From: Sepiola atlantica
Taxonomy: Eukaryota; Mollusca; Cephalopoda; Sepiida; Sepiolidae
Assembly: GCA_963556195.1 (NCBI GenBank)
Contig: OY744525.1
Span: forward strand, 27,512,269-27,576,268
Length of the DNA: 64,000 bases
Direction of reading: 5' to 3'
Positions within the stretch are counted from its first letter, which is position 1. Every line of letters starts with the position of its first letter. This document shows positions 1 through 11,481 of the stretch, one piece after another. The position numbers and the translations under genes are program-made. A model generated the notes under the pieces. The model worked only from the letters and a program-made list of their open reading frames with translations, had not been told where the DNA came from and made no database searches.

Positions 1-109
1 AAAAATAGAGTCACTACCGACTCATCAGAGGTGAGGACGGAAAGTAATAATTTTGGATAACAACCTAGTAACTCCCTCCCGTTAGGACAAATTTTTAAGG
101 GTTTGAATT

Positions 110-228
110 GTTATGCAGCATAATCACGTTGATACAGTGATTCTTGTTAAACCATTGAAGTTAAGCGATGTTGGGTCTGGTCAGTACCAGATGGGTGACT
201 ATTTGAGAATACCAGGCACTGTATGTGA
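110..228 (+). pseudogene. 5S rRNA-derived SINE head or 5S pseudogene
   Basis: The stretch follows 5S rRNA from end to end: a CACGTTGA segment, then GAAGTTAAGCGATGTTGGG (box A region), a CAGTACCAGATGGGTGAC segment and GAGAATACCAGGCACTGTA (box C region). Several substitutions and the lack of a clean gene end argue for a retroposed copy, not a functional 5S gene. Two similar copies lie at 8941 and 47623. The tail to about 430 differs from the tails of those copies. Confidence 0.75.
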
Positions 229-699
229 GAGGACAATTATACCTCCCTACAAAAAAGAAAAAAAAAAGAAGTTATCTTTCTTGACTGGGATTGGGATATA
301 CAAGAGACCGGGGAAGTTTAATTGCCGAGAAACTTCCTTCTTTTGAGGAAGCCGGCTCAATCCGACCAGGGTGAATGCTGTATCGGGTATCCATCGTTTC
401 TGGAGACAGGAAACACTTGTGATAATTCCTCAATATTTATCATGAGTGTTTAATCGAGTGTTTGGGATTAGATTTCATTTCTTTATTTGTAAACGATTCA
501 TTGACAAAAATTTCTTTTTTACCCATAGCTGAGAGAAATGGGTTCATACCTTCTCCAAATACATCTGAACTTGATCTTTTGAGACTGGATGATTTTGGAT
601 TGTTTTATGGTGTACCAACCCTTTTGGGGTAATTTAACAATACCTATAAGGAACATTTCATGAAGCACAAGCCATTTTAACTGCATTTAGTTACACTGG
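229..699. other. Stretch without recognised gene
   Basis: Holds an A-rich run near 250-272 and a G/C-richer part at 300-410 that may be the body of the 5S-headed element. Nothing else is recognised. Confidence 0.4.
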
Positions 700-795
700 C
701 TAAGGTAATACTACATTTGACTGGATTTGAACCCAGATGAACTGATTTCGTAGTTCATGTTGTTACTCCCTCACCCTATCTGATATCATTAGCCA
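700..795 (-). repeat. tRNA-like SINE head (degenerate)
   Basis: On the minus strand a B-box-like GGGTTCAAATCCA lies at about 722-735, preceded by a weak A-box-like region. There is no acceptor stem pairing, so a tRNA-derived SINE relic is likelier than a tRNA gene. Confidence 0.4.
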
Positions 796-862
796 TGATT
801 ATAAAATAAATGTTTCAGAATCTTTGAGATAAGGATTGATCATTTGTATTATTTGGACTACT

Positions 863-1152
863 GTTCTCAACTTGGATGTTATTCTCACGTTTCGGACTTG
901 CAACGCAACGGATAAAAGTGATAGGTTATACTCAGTTCTAAGTGACAGTCTTCTGGTCGTTGAAGGTTCAATCCTCAGTACAGGTGATGCTACGAATACA
1001 ATTTTTAATTACTTAAGACGTCTACAGCTGACGGAATGAGAACAAGCTACCCCCATGGATTGAATAAAGGGTTCAGAGTTCGACAAGACACATCTGAAGC
1101 AGGCCGGAGGTTACATTGGCCGAAATGTGAGAATAACATCCAAGATGAGAAC
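863..1152. mobile_element. Fold-back element with 33-bp inverted arms
   Basis: Arms at 863-895 and 1120-1152 are reverse complements at 31 of 33 positions (GTTCTCAACTTGGATGTTAT versus its partner). The interior carries a B-box-like GGTTCAATCC near 965 on the plus strand. No target duplication is clear. Either a small MITE or an inverted SINE pair. Confidence 0.55.
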
Positions 1153-1739
1153 CCTTCCACTGTAGAAGAAAAAACTGTTATTGCATTGCAAAAGAAAGCA
1201 AATATTTGTTGATAGAAATCATTTCAAATTGAACATTTTCAAAATTAATAATGAATGCAAAAACAATATAAAAAGAAAAAAAACATCAAGAAAAATATAT
1301 ATAATTTTCCATATATTAAATATATATATAATATATATATACATAGATAGATCGTACACTTGGTGTCAATAATAATAATTATAATAATAACAGAAAAAAG
1401 TGGTTTAATTATTTTCAATTTTTTTTTTTTTTTTTTTTTTGAAGAAAAAACAAAAAACAAATGATGGTGGCTGGATGAATTCATTTCACATTTATATATC
1501 GAGACTTATGACATGTAATGACAAATAATTTGCATACCAAAGAGAAATATTTGGCACATCGACATATAAATGGGGTATGACAATTCTAATCAGTACATTT
1601 CGTTTCATATCTAAAGAAAATGCATTTGTTTCAAAAAGACAAAAAAAATTATGAACGGTTTAAATTTTTGTTTTGTCAACTGTTTTATTTCATTTGTCAT
1701 TTTGTTTCGTTTAAATTTTTTTGTATTATCAAACTATTC

Positions 1740-2035
1740 TCTGGAGGAGTGCCAGGTAGAAAATGAAGAAAGGGGAAGAGTTATTCCGAAATAGGAGGAA
1801 ACCAATTTATTGAAAGTTGCGAGGGAACTGGTAAAAAGACTAAAGAATTAACTAAACTCCCTACCTCCATGCTCTCTCAGTTTTGACTCAGTTTCTATAT
1901 AAGCAGAAGATTTTTGCATCTTAGAGAGAATTCTCTAGCTGCACTAGAACCCATGCTGTTCAGAGAGCCCTCCTGGGTTTAGGCCCTGTGTCTAACTCAC
2001 CATGAGTGAACTCTCCAGCAGAATAAATATTTTTT
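1740..2035 (+). repeat. Possible SINE or LTR-like repeat
   Basis: Contains a TATA-like TCTATATAAGCAG near 1896 and ends with CCCTGTGTCTAACTC followed by AATAAATATTTT. That end resembles the tail shared by the SINEs at 24747, 45412 and 47400. Head and boundaries are not recognised. Confidence 0.3.
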
Positions 2036-3490
2036 AATGTTGTGTGCTATGTTATTTAATATATAAACTGATTGAGTATAACATTAAAACTGTGACATTT
2101 TTTTCGAGACCTTATTTGTACAAAGTGGCTGACGTAAGTCAATCACTATTTGATGATTTGTAGCCTTCCATTTGAATTAGAGCCATGTGAACATCCACGG
2201 ACAAGAAACCAGCTTCTGGAAGTCTTCATTATAAACATAAATATATTCCATCATTATTTTTATCTATAGGAAATGTAATATCAGATCGTATCCTAATAAC
2301 CAGTTATTCCAGTTGTTATTATGCCTCGAGAGACAATGGATACCCCTTGAAAGATTCCGTGTGAAGAAAGTATAATGAAACAAGGGTTGTGCAATCTTCA
2401 ACCACACTTCGCTTGATCCAACGTTACTTAAGTCCAGTGGCGAGGAGAAATCTTCGACAACTGGAAGCAATGTTGGAATAAGAAGAAAAAGATTAGTAGT
2501 TTTTCAGAGTTTTCCTTCTCATAGATGAGTTGCCCTACCAAAGCTTTAAAATAAAGTCTACCTTACATTTTAACATAGTTGAGACAGATATATATGGATT
2601 CATACCTTTTCTTAGAGTATTAGTAAAAGTGATGCGACCGACATGGCATGTTGACCCCACAGTCCGTACCAGTAAACACTACACCACCACTCCCACGCAC
2701 AAAATAGTAATTTAACTTAAAAATGTCTTTTTTAATTTTCGTTATCAAAATTTTTCAGTTGGATTGCATTGTACAGATTTAATCATGGCTCAGGAGGTGA
2801 TGAAACTAAAACACAATGGCTCGTGAGTTGTGCAGGGATTCAATATTCAGGTTTAAAAATGGATTCACAAATATGTGATCAGGTAAAATGCCCCCCCCCC
2901 CCCAGTCTCTATTCACCAAACAGGATCATGAAGGTGCAGCCAATGATGTTCAAAAAATGTACACAATAATAAAAAAAGAAAAACGTTTGTATCCATCTGA
3001 GACATTGTCTGTAGCGTTGTTAGCTACAAAACTGGTGAACTTCAATTCACTGGTATAAAAAAATTTGATACTCACTCAGGACTCCTACTATTGTGACCAT
3101 GTGCCAGACTGAACACAGGAAATAACTGTAAAGATGTTTATGCAAGGTTAAGTAACTTTTATTTGCATTACGGTGCTTATGGGTTTCCATATTTGAAATT
3201 AAATCCACTGTGTAATGTTAATTTCACTCATGAAATAATGGCTAAATTCAGGTGTGTGTAGTGTAGGCATCACACACACACACAAATTTATCAAACAAAT
3301 TTGCTACATTAATAATAATAATATAAAGTGCACACGAAATACATTGGGGCTAATTCTATAAATATGCAAAGAATATTTCTTATATATGTTTCAGACAGCG
3401 ATGTAGTTTGCTTGAAGCATTAGGTGTATTGTATAAAGTATGCTTATTAAAGGCTACAACAAGGTGTTAAATACAAAATATAAAAACATT
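2036..3490. other. Stretch without recognised gene
   Basis: AT-rich; a C homopolymer at about 2889-2903 and a short (CA)n at about 3271. No coding or repeat family recognised. Confidence 0.4.
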
Positions 3491-3491
3491 C

Positions 3492-3495
<4 letters not shown>

Positions 3496-3544
<49 letters not shown>
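3496..3544. repeat. (TA)n microsatellite
   Basis: About 24 perfect TA units. Similar TA tracts lie at 3863-3895 and 3984-4010. Confidence 0.95.
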
Positions 3545-3547
<3 letters not shown>

Positions 3548-3857
3548 TATTTCCCTGAGTAGTTTTTCAAATATAACGGTTTATTTGAAAAATAACTTAA
3601 TAATTCTGGCTTCCGGTGAAGAGATTCTACGCCCAAAATAACAATAAATATACACTACAGGTACCACACTATGATCTTTGTTGTTGTCTTCTATTGTTAT
3701 TCTTTTATCTACACAGTGGTATATTTTTATATTTCGTATTTACTGTATGACATGAATTGCCATAGTCTTCAATATTTGTTTGTCTTCAAGCTGAGCATTT
3801 TGGAATTTTGTTTTTATATTCTGAAACCAATGGTAACAAAACTTGACTTATGCAATA

Positions 3858-3862
<5 letters not shown>

Positions 3863-3897
<35 letters not shown>

Positions 3898-3979
3898 CTG
3901 TTTTTCCAATAAGAAATAAACTCACTATTAATGACAAACAAAACTAACAATATGGTATCAATTTTATGCTAAGTGCCCT

Positions 3980-4010
<31 letters not shown>
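3863..4010. repeat. Two (TA)n microsatellites
   Basis: TA tracts at 3863-3895 and 3984-4010 separated by unique AT-rich sequence. Confidence 0.9.
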
Positions 4011-4015
<5 letters not shown>

Positions 4016-4562
4016 TAAAAATCAATTTCTCAAAACCGTTGATTCATAAATCAATTCTGAGAAATTGAATTTAAATAGACCTTTATACACATAAAAGTCT
4101 CAAGATCTTTTCAGACAGAGCATTATAACAATAAATAATTTGACTTGTCTGAGGACTTAATACATTAATTATAAACACTTTCGATGAATGTATAGCCATG
4201 AAACTGCAGTAAAGTTCTCAAACAAATCAAATTATTTATTTATTGTTAAACACAAAAAAAAAGTTACGAATCTAAACGGGTATTAAATGAAAGTAAGTGA
4301 TGCATATTGAACGGGGCCATATCGTGTGTACTCTCACTGATATAAAAGTTGACTACAATCACATGATTATTTGTGACCAATACATCCAATAAGTAAAACA
4401 ACAGAACGTCATTTGAGGTTTCTTCTTTTAGCCTAATAAGTCAGTACTTATATGCAAAGCGTCCGATTTAGCATTACTAATACCTAATACAGTGATCCAT
4501 TAGATATATAACACACACAAAATGTGTGCGTGTGTGTAATAAATATATATATATATGTAAAT

Positions 4563-4856
4563 TGAAGAAGGGGGCACACATCCCGAGGAAAACGTTTTTT
4601 GAATTGTATTATAGAATTTTGAAAACAAAACAAGAAATGTTATTTTTTTTATATATATATTTATTCAATAAATAAAATCTTTTTTTTTCATAAATATGTC
4701 AGACTTTCGCTGATAAAACAGCCTTGTCAAAGATTAATTTCCTTTCTTAGACATATTTATGAAAAGAATGATTTTAATATATATATATATAAATAACGTT
4801 TCTTGTTTTTTTCAAAATTCTACAATTCAAAAAAGATGTCTGCCCCCTTCTTCACG
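4563..4856. mobile_element. Long imperfect palindrome (MITE-like)
   Basis: The ends TGAAGAAGGGGGCA (4563-4576) and TGCCCCCTTCTTCA (4843-4856) are perfect inverted repeats. Pairing continues inward with gaps through AAAACAAG...TTTGAATTG blocks to a core near 4700-4755. The core sequence (CTTGTCAAAG, GATAAAACAG) recurs inverted at about 5005-5055. No transposase is present. Family not recognised. Confidence 0.6.
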
Positions 4857-4999
4857 TCATACTAGCGTAATCGTGCTTTACGCATCTTCAATTTCACTTT
4901 CTTCAAGTTTGTCAACAAGACTAGACGATAAATAATCGTTTGCGACCACAAGAATATTAACTTGCGATTTTAACACCAGCAAGATGAAGAGGAAAAATA

Positions 5000-5060
5000 A
5001 AGAAAATTAATCTTTGACAAGGCTGTTTTATCAATGAAAGTCTTAGACATATATTTATTC
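5000..5060. repeat. Extra copy of the core of the 4563-4856 palindrome
   Basis: TTAATCTTTGACAAGGCTG and the following CTTAGACATATATTTAT match the reverse complement of about 4690-4755, so the core sequence exists a third time just downstream. Confidence 0.55.
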
Positions 5061-5150
5061 TAATCACTAGAACCTCAGCACAAGCACCAAGGAAGGGAAA
5101 TCTTCAAGTTTATACAGACAATATAAGTTAACAAAGCGTTTTCTATTCAT

Positions 5151-5181
<31 letters not shown>

Positions 5182-5186
5182 ATTAT
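5151..5186. repeat. (TA)n-(TG)n microsatellite
   Basis: Compound TA and TG tract followed by (TATG)-rich sequence. Confidence 0.9.
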
Positions 5187-5639
5187 ATGTATGTATGTCA
5201 GTATATAATGTTTTACTAGTTTTTACACATGTATACGGGAAGTTGTGGTGATAAAGTGGATACTGACGGGCCCGGTTGGATCCATAGCGGATGGGGGGGG
5301 TGGGTGTACTAATACCAACAAGACATAATCAAGCAAATAAAAAATATTAATTCAAATTTAATTAGAGTTTCTTAAAGACAGAATATTTTGTATTATTGTA
5401 ATTTGCATGCATAGTGTGTGTATATATATATATACACATATATATAAAATGCAATTTTTAAGAGCATAGATAAATTCTAACAGCACATGGTGACTGGCAG
5501 TCTACGGACCAAATATATTTATCGGCAATATTGAGCACTCTCCTCTTATAAATTAAATATAGCAACTAAAACAACGATATTTATTCATATACTGTCTCTT
5601 TCTAATGTAGATCTGAGTTTACTTTTATTTCGTTTCATT

Positions 5640-5830
5640 CTTTTTTTTTAACCAATTTTTTTTTAAATAGGATTTCAAAAGTTAATTTTACTTATTACAG
5701 TATAGCTAACTCAATTATTACAACTAATTTTGTTATAAAATTATTGGATGTAAATAGCTCCAAAAACTTAATTTTTTTAATACATGAAGAATTTGAAAAC
5801 AATTAAAATCTATGTAGCATAATAAAATTC
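5640..5830. repeat. Dispersed AT-rich repeat, copy 1
   Basis: Shares TTTTTTTAAATAGGATTT, CAACTAATTTTGTTATAAA and AAATTATTGGATGTAAATA with 44330-44640, and the AAATAGGATTT block with 43180. Family unassigned. Confidence 0.5.
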
Positions 5831-7050
5831 CCTGCGCAATTATTGATTCGCATCTGCAAGCAGGGTGTGTGAAATGATGTCAAGTATGTCATTGTTTGCT
5901 CCGATAAATTTGCGACGTGCGGCGAAAAAATGACCAAAATCTGTTGTGAAATGTAGAAATACATTGAGTGCACACACAGACATTTTCAGAATTACACGTA
6001 CGGATATATAATAATAGTATTGTATATGACTCACATCAACAAGGTGTGGGCCTACTGTCTCTTCAGAGCCAAATAATTTACGTAAAAGAAATAAACCTAT
6101 TTACTTCAAATATTCACGTATACAAATTTAAATATTTTACAATTGATGCCTTGATCTCATTTGCCAATTTAAAATATTTCTGTAAAAATAATAAGAGGAA
6201 GAAAAGCATACTTTTTGATTCAGTACGAAACATCAAATTTACGACAAACTGACAAATGTGATAATATTCATTATATACTCTAAGATAAAATGTTATGTAT
6301 ATATTTTTTCCAGTATTTACTTCAACAGTGCTCAATACATGAGTAGAGCTCAGTAGTAGTATAGAAATATACTTATGGTAAGTGAACAAGTTTACAGATA
6401 TTTAAAAAAAATCTACTTAACCAAATAAGCAAAATTACTTTGGGATAGCTACTAAATAAAAACATGATTATAAAAATTATAGAGAAAGATAGGTGGGAGT
6501 GGTTTATAGAAGCAATAAAAACTAATATTGTTAAATATTAGAGGAAATTAGTTAGGATTTGGAGATGATGATGGAGGGGGGGGGGCTTATTTTATATAAG
6601 CAATAAAAAACCAGTAGTTTTAAGTTAAACTGGAGTGACCAGGGTTAGAGGGTGGAGAGGATGAACATTTTAAATCAAGAATAATAATAACCAGCAAATA
6701 CGTTCAGTAATAGCTATATATAAATAATTTTTAAAAATTACTCATAAAAGGGGTTGTAAAATTTAAAATTTCCCAGTTAACTTGAAGAATTCTTTTAACA
6801 GAACGAAACAAACTTTCTTGTGTAGCTCACTTGCTATAAGTATATTTTATACTGATATATATATAATTCTGATGAAGTTTTGTTCATAGGAGTTGGTTAC
6901 TTAATCCTGTGAATCCTTAGCATGTTTATATAATAGTGCTCACTAGCAAGTAGAGCTATATATTTAGTATAAATTTTTATTTAAACAAACGTTTTGGCTA
7001 CATATTTGCAGACATGTTTTATCCACAACCCTATTGAGGCTAAGCTTCTT
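5831..7050. other. Stretch without recognised gene
   Basis: AT-rich with a G run near 6577-6586. Short open frames on both strands lack family features. Confidence 0.4.
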
Positions 7051-7052
7051 CA

Positions 7053-7102
7053 GGCCAAGTCATCAGTAATTGCTTTTTTTTTCTTTTACTGATGACTTGG
7101 CC
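7053..7102. repeat. Perfect 17-bp hairpin
   Basis: GGCCAAGTCATCAGTAA (7053-7069) and its exact reverse complement (7086-7102) enclose a 16-base T-rich loop. Confidence 0.8.
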
Positions 7103-7165
7103 GAAATAAGGCTGCAGTTTAAACATATCTGTAAATAATAACGTATGCTAAATATATATACATCT

Positions 7166-7189
7166 ACACACACACACACACACACACAA
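7166..7189. repeat. (CA)n microsatellite
   Basis: About 12 CA units. Confidence 0.9.
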
Positions 7190-7329
7190 AAGAGGCAGAG
7201 GAAGCAAAGAAAGACAAATCTAAAAAAGAATCTATTGCATACCATTGAAATGAATGTTTTAAATCAACCAACCACCATCATCATCATACCATTCTTACCA
7301 TTGTTCATTTTATTTTGTTGATTTTCCAG

Positions 7330-7740
7330 ACTCTGGTTTCTTTTTTTTTTTTTTTTTCATCTGAAATTTTGGATTCAACTTGTCACTGGCCATTGTTTGT
7401 AATGAAACAGTCACACGCATCGTATTACATCATAATGTTCATGTCACTTGCAAAAATTGTCCTTTTTTCCTTTTTTTTTTTTTGGTCACAGAGTAGGGGA
7501 AAAAGACGAGAAAGGGGGAGAGAGGAAAATTATTAAATTATTTTTTTTTGTATCGAAACAGCATAGCAAATAATTTTTTTTTTTTTTAAATATCAAAAAA
7601 CTTTTTTTCCGTTTTAAGAATGTGTTAAAAAAAAAAAAAAATTCAAAATCAAAGAATAAAAATTTAAACAATTAAAAAAAAACAAAAAAAAAATAGTCTG
7701 ATGTCATGACAAACATCTTTGTCCTGTTTTTTTTTTTCTT
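7330..7740. repeat. Poly(T)/poly(A)-rich low-complexity block
   Basis: Repeated homopolymer T and A runs at 7341-7358, 7471-7482, 7576-7587, 7627-7641 and 7727-7737. Open frames through it are compositional. Confidence 0.8.
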
Positions 7741-8132
7741 CTTTTTCATTTTCGTATAACTTCATTTACATCTATAACAATAATTCATAAAACAAAAGTC
7801 TCTGGAGAAAGTATCTGTTCATCCAATATACATATCTGTGTGTATGTGTGTATAATATATATATATACATATATATAATATTCCAAACAAATTCAAATGT
7901 GTTCTTTTTACAAAGGCCTGTCGCCCACATGTTGGTTTAACCGCCACGATTGATCTTTGCATCCATTTCTGATACAGCCTGTGGGTGAGCTTCAATGTTC
8001 GACTTGTGGCAAAGTATACAAGCTTCAAAATCCATACCAGAAGTCATCAGCAGAAAATTGCAATCCTTTTTTTCTACATAGTACTGTTCCTCATTCATAA
8101 CAGTGGCCATACTTAGCTACGAGTTGACTTCA

Positions 8133-8135
<3 letters not shown>

Positions 8136-8171
<36 letters not shown>

Positions 8172-8172
8172 T
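8136..8172. repeat. (TA)n-(TG)n microsatellite
   Basis: TA tract running into GTGTGTGTG. Confidence 0.9.
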
Positions 8173-8892
8173 TGTGTTGTAACCTTTCATTAATATAAGT
8201 TTAGTTGGTTATAACCGACAAGGGACACTGTTAAGGTTTTTTTTTTTTTTACAAAGTTTTTACCGTTAACACACAAAAAATAATTCCGTATGAAAAGAAT
8301 GTAAAATCGTTCAAATAATTTAGAATGTTTTTAAAGTACTTTCACAGTCATGTCATGTAGGCATTGTCAAGACGAGTCAAAGTCGTTTTTGTATCAACAA
8401 TTTCTTATTGTGTGACAATTTTATTAGTTTGTTTTGTTTTTACAGCATTTGAACATTTAATGCTAAAACATAATTACCTATTTTTATTATTCTTTTTATT
8501 TCTTTTTATGTCTCCCTTTTGAACCCCTTAAAAATATACAGATCAAATTATGTTAAATATTTCTTCCCACAGTTCATTTTGTCAACAATTGTATACGATT
8601 AGTTGAACGCAAGTCACTATTTCATTCATAGTTTGGGGGAAATTGTGGGATCATACCCCCCCCCCCCCAAATGGTGTTATTGCGTGAAAAAAGAGTTAAC
8701 ACTAATCTTGATTGAATCGTAGTTGCAATAAAGATTCCTTCTAATCTAGAAGATAGTCCGTAACACGACCCAAAAGAATCGCAAATCATTTCGACAACTT
8801 CGATATTCTTTGGATCAAGACATGTTTGCTCGAGTGGAAACAGGAAATTCTTTAGAAGAACTCAACTTCTTGTTGCTTATGACCAATCAAAT

Positions 8893-8902
<10 letters not shown>

Positions 8903-8940
<38 letters not shown>
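8903..8940. repeat. (TA)n microsatellite bordering a 5S SINE
   Basis: About 19 TA units; directly followed by the 5S-derived head at 8941. Confidence 0.9.
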
Positions 8941-8942
<2 letters not shown>

Positions 8943-9204
8943 TATAATCACGTTGACACACCGGTTCCTGTTAGATCACCAAAGTTAAGCAACATCGAGC
9001 CTGGCCAGTATTAGATGGGTAACCATTTGGGAATATCAGGTACTGTATTTGGACACCTAGCTATGGGCAAACAGTGTCACCAACCCGTAGTGCCTAACGT
9101 GGCGACTATGACAAAACCCCCTGAATGACAGTCACCAATTAGGTGTCGGAAACCAGGGAGGGGTTCCTCCTCTGGGAGTGATCAAAAATCCTGATGGCGA
9201 TGGT

Positions 9205-9207
<3 letters not shown>
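8941..9207 (+). mobile_element. 5S rRNA-headed SINE
   Basis: The head at 8941-9057 follows 5S rRNA, with CACGTTGACACACCGGTTCC, AAAGTTAAGCAACATCGAGC (box A region, 8981-9000) and GATGGGTAACCATTTGGGAA (box C region). The body to 9207 is unrelated to 5S and contains a CCAGGGAGGGGTTCCTCCTC hairpin-prone stretch. It is framed on both sides by (TA)n tracts. 5S-derived SINEs (SINE3 class) carry an internal pol III promoter; both boxes are visible here with few changes. No target duplication is evident. Confidence 0.75.

Positions 9208-9243
<36 letters not shown>
9208..9243. repeat. (TA)n microsatellite tail
   Basis: About 18 TA units following the 5S-headed SINE. Confidence 0.9.
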
Positions 9244-9245
<2 letters not shown>

Positions 9246-9248
9246 CAT

Positions 9249-9450
9249 AATTACTATATAATGATCCGAACAAACACAGATACTAGTGGCTTCGTTGAAC
9301 CACGTGGTACTTTGCCCATGCTTGTTAGTCTAATCGTTTGAATAATTAGAGCGTAGACACATGTTTTGCTTTCAGTCCAACGGGCAAAGTACTATGTGAC
9401 CCCGTGAAACAACTGGTATCTATGTTCGTTTGAATCATCGTGTAGTAATT
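9249..9450. mobile_element. Fold-back MITE with about 70-bp arms
   Basis: The left arm (9249-9318) starts AATTACTATATAATGAT and reads through to GGTACTTTGCCC. The right arm (about 9378-9450) is its imperfect reverse complement, ending ATCATCGTGTAGTAATT. The arms differ at several positions, so the insertion is not recent. A short unique centre of about 60 bases separates them. No coding capacity. A TA-flanked mariner-type MITE is possible but not proved. Confidence 0.65.
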
Positions 9451-9981
9451 ATTTACTAAAAATATATTATGCTGCTCTTACATAAGTAGTTGAGCACTCT
9501 GATCCGTTTTTCTTCAGAAACACAGTATTTATTATATGTTATAAAAAGTATATTTAGGCAACAAACCTTACGACATGTTTCGTTGTATAAGGTTGATTAG
9601 GAACTCTTTAGTCTTTTTACAGTAGCTTTTCATGTACTCTCACGAGTACCGATTGCAATAAATAAAATTTCCAATTGATGTTTCAATGTTTTCAGTTTCC
9701 TTTCTCCTAGTGCTTTCGCCTATTAAACTAGCCATTCTGGAAATTAGTTGCTAAAACAGTAATGCTATCTAAGGTTTGGCTCAGACTCCTAGAATTCCAA
9801 AATATCTCACTCCTTATTTTAAAGCTTTTAATCACTTATAATTGGAGTCAGATTAAAAAATCCGATTCCGACGCTTAGAATTCGTAAGAGTCTCACCCAG
9901 CAACACTTTTTATGAATCAACGTGAAAAACTTTAGAAAAGAACAGAAAGGACTAGACAGTTGCTTATCAGGCTTGTACAAC

Positions 9982-10007
9982 AATATATATATATATATAT
10001 ATATATC
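9982..10007. repeat. (TA)n microsatellite
   Basis: About 13 TA units. Confidence 0.85.
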
Positions 10008-10865
10008 TCAGTCTGTGTCCATATATGTATTTGTACCAAGGCTATACATATAAAAGGTCTAGCAGCCATGTAACTATTGGACGGGAGCATGATTCCCGCA
10101 TCATCATACAATACATATTTTTACCCTCTGTGAAATAAGGCAAACACCTGGACACGTATAGAAAAGTCACAGAATAAAATTTGCAAAGATTATCAAAATT
10201 ATTTCTGTCGAATTCATTGGGATTTCTTAAAGTATTTTCAAAACTTTCTTGATAGAACGTTTCGAAAAATACTCAACTTGCTTTCCGACTGTATTATAGC
10301 ATCTCTAAGTTCTCCCTGTCCGTCAGTTTATCATGCTTAAAGTTGAAATAAAATTTTAATCAAATATGCAGATTGAATAGTCTCATCTTAAGAATGTTTA
10401 TTCTTGTCACGATTTTAATCAAATTAACTTTTCGGCAAACATTACTATTGGCGAGGTAAGAGATTTTAAAAGAAAACAGCCGAAAAATTAGTCCAAAGCA
10501 ATTTATTTGGGTTTACATGCTCATGTGTGACGTATTTGTGTTAAAAACAATTTGATATTTAATAGAAAATATAAGCATCTGAAGTTACGGTTAATAGTCG
10601 ATAGTAAACTGTTGGAAGTAAACTTCATATTCGTGTCCTTCTTTAATCAAACCACATCCTAAATTATAACATCACATGATTATATCAAATTCTTTTTTAT
10701 GCAAATAAACCACATGAGTAGGTAAACCCAAATAAATTGTTTTTTAATAATTTCCCAACTGTATTTCCTTTAAAATCTTTTATGTTGCCAATTAACGTTT
10801 ACCGACTTTTCTAATAAGTATACTTGCTACTTATCTAATTACTGGATATTCAATGAATGGATGGA
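10008..10865. other. Stretch without recognised gene
   Basis: AT-rich; no coding region, RNA gene or repeat family recognised. Confidence 0.4.
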
Positions 10866-10869
10866 CTGT

Positions 10870-11095
10870 AGTTGAGGACGACCAGAAGACTCCCTTTTCA
10901 CTGGCTACTACACTGAAATGTAGGGAGAGGGCGACACCCCTTTCTCTGATTGCTCTACTTACCCTTGAACCTCACCTTATAATGGTGCATGTTTATCAAA
11001 CTATAATAGTATGACGCAACTGAGGATTGAACCCAGATCTCCTAGCCCATTAGTGAACACTAACCATTATCTCAAATGGACTGGATATAACTAAA
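10870..11095 (-). mobile_element. tRNA-headed SINE
   Basis: Read on the minus strand, TGAGATAATGGTTAGTG (A-box-like) is followed at tRNA spacing by GATCTGGGTTCAATCCTCAG (B box, about 11022-11041). The body extends to about 10870. The acceptor-stem pairing of a true tRNA is missing. Confidence 0.6.
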
Positions 11096-11341
11096 CGGTA
11101 TCAAGCTAAAAATGTTCTTATTGTTATTTAGTAATAATTTATGTTCCCACATGCCAGCCAGGCCTGTTACAGGCATCTCCTTGATGTCTAACCATTTAAC
11201 AGTGATACTTCAGTCAAGGGAGACAACTCATTTTTTTAAAGAATGCATCGCTAGTATGCGTTATATATAAAGCTGCAGGCAAACAATGCAAAACCCACGT
11301 TAAATTATTCCTTGACTGACAAGTCTTTTCTATTTGTCCTT

Positions 11342-11358
11342 TTTATTTATTTATTTTA
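11342..11358 (-). terminator. Poly(A) signals of the zinc-finger gene
   Basis: On the minus strand this reads AATAAATAAATAAA, about 125 bases after the TGA stop at 11482. The position suits the 3' end of the gene's transcript. Confidence 0.55.
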
Positions 11359-11481
11359 ATTCTTCTTCGTTCCTTCTTGCTGAGTAAGGGATGTAGAGCA
11401 CCCCATCCGCGGCGCTATGATTCAGTCTGTAGGTACCACAGATGACAACATAGATGAAGAAAGCGCAGAAGAATCTATTAG

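Noticed and set aside
8941..9057. Functional 5S rRNA gene
   Set aside because: Several substitutions in conserved positions, no terminator at the 3' end, and a retroposon body follows.
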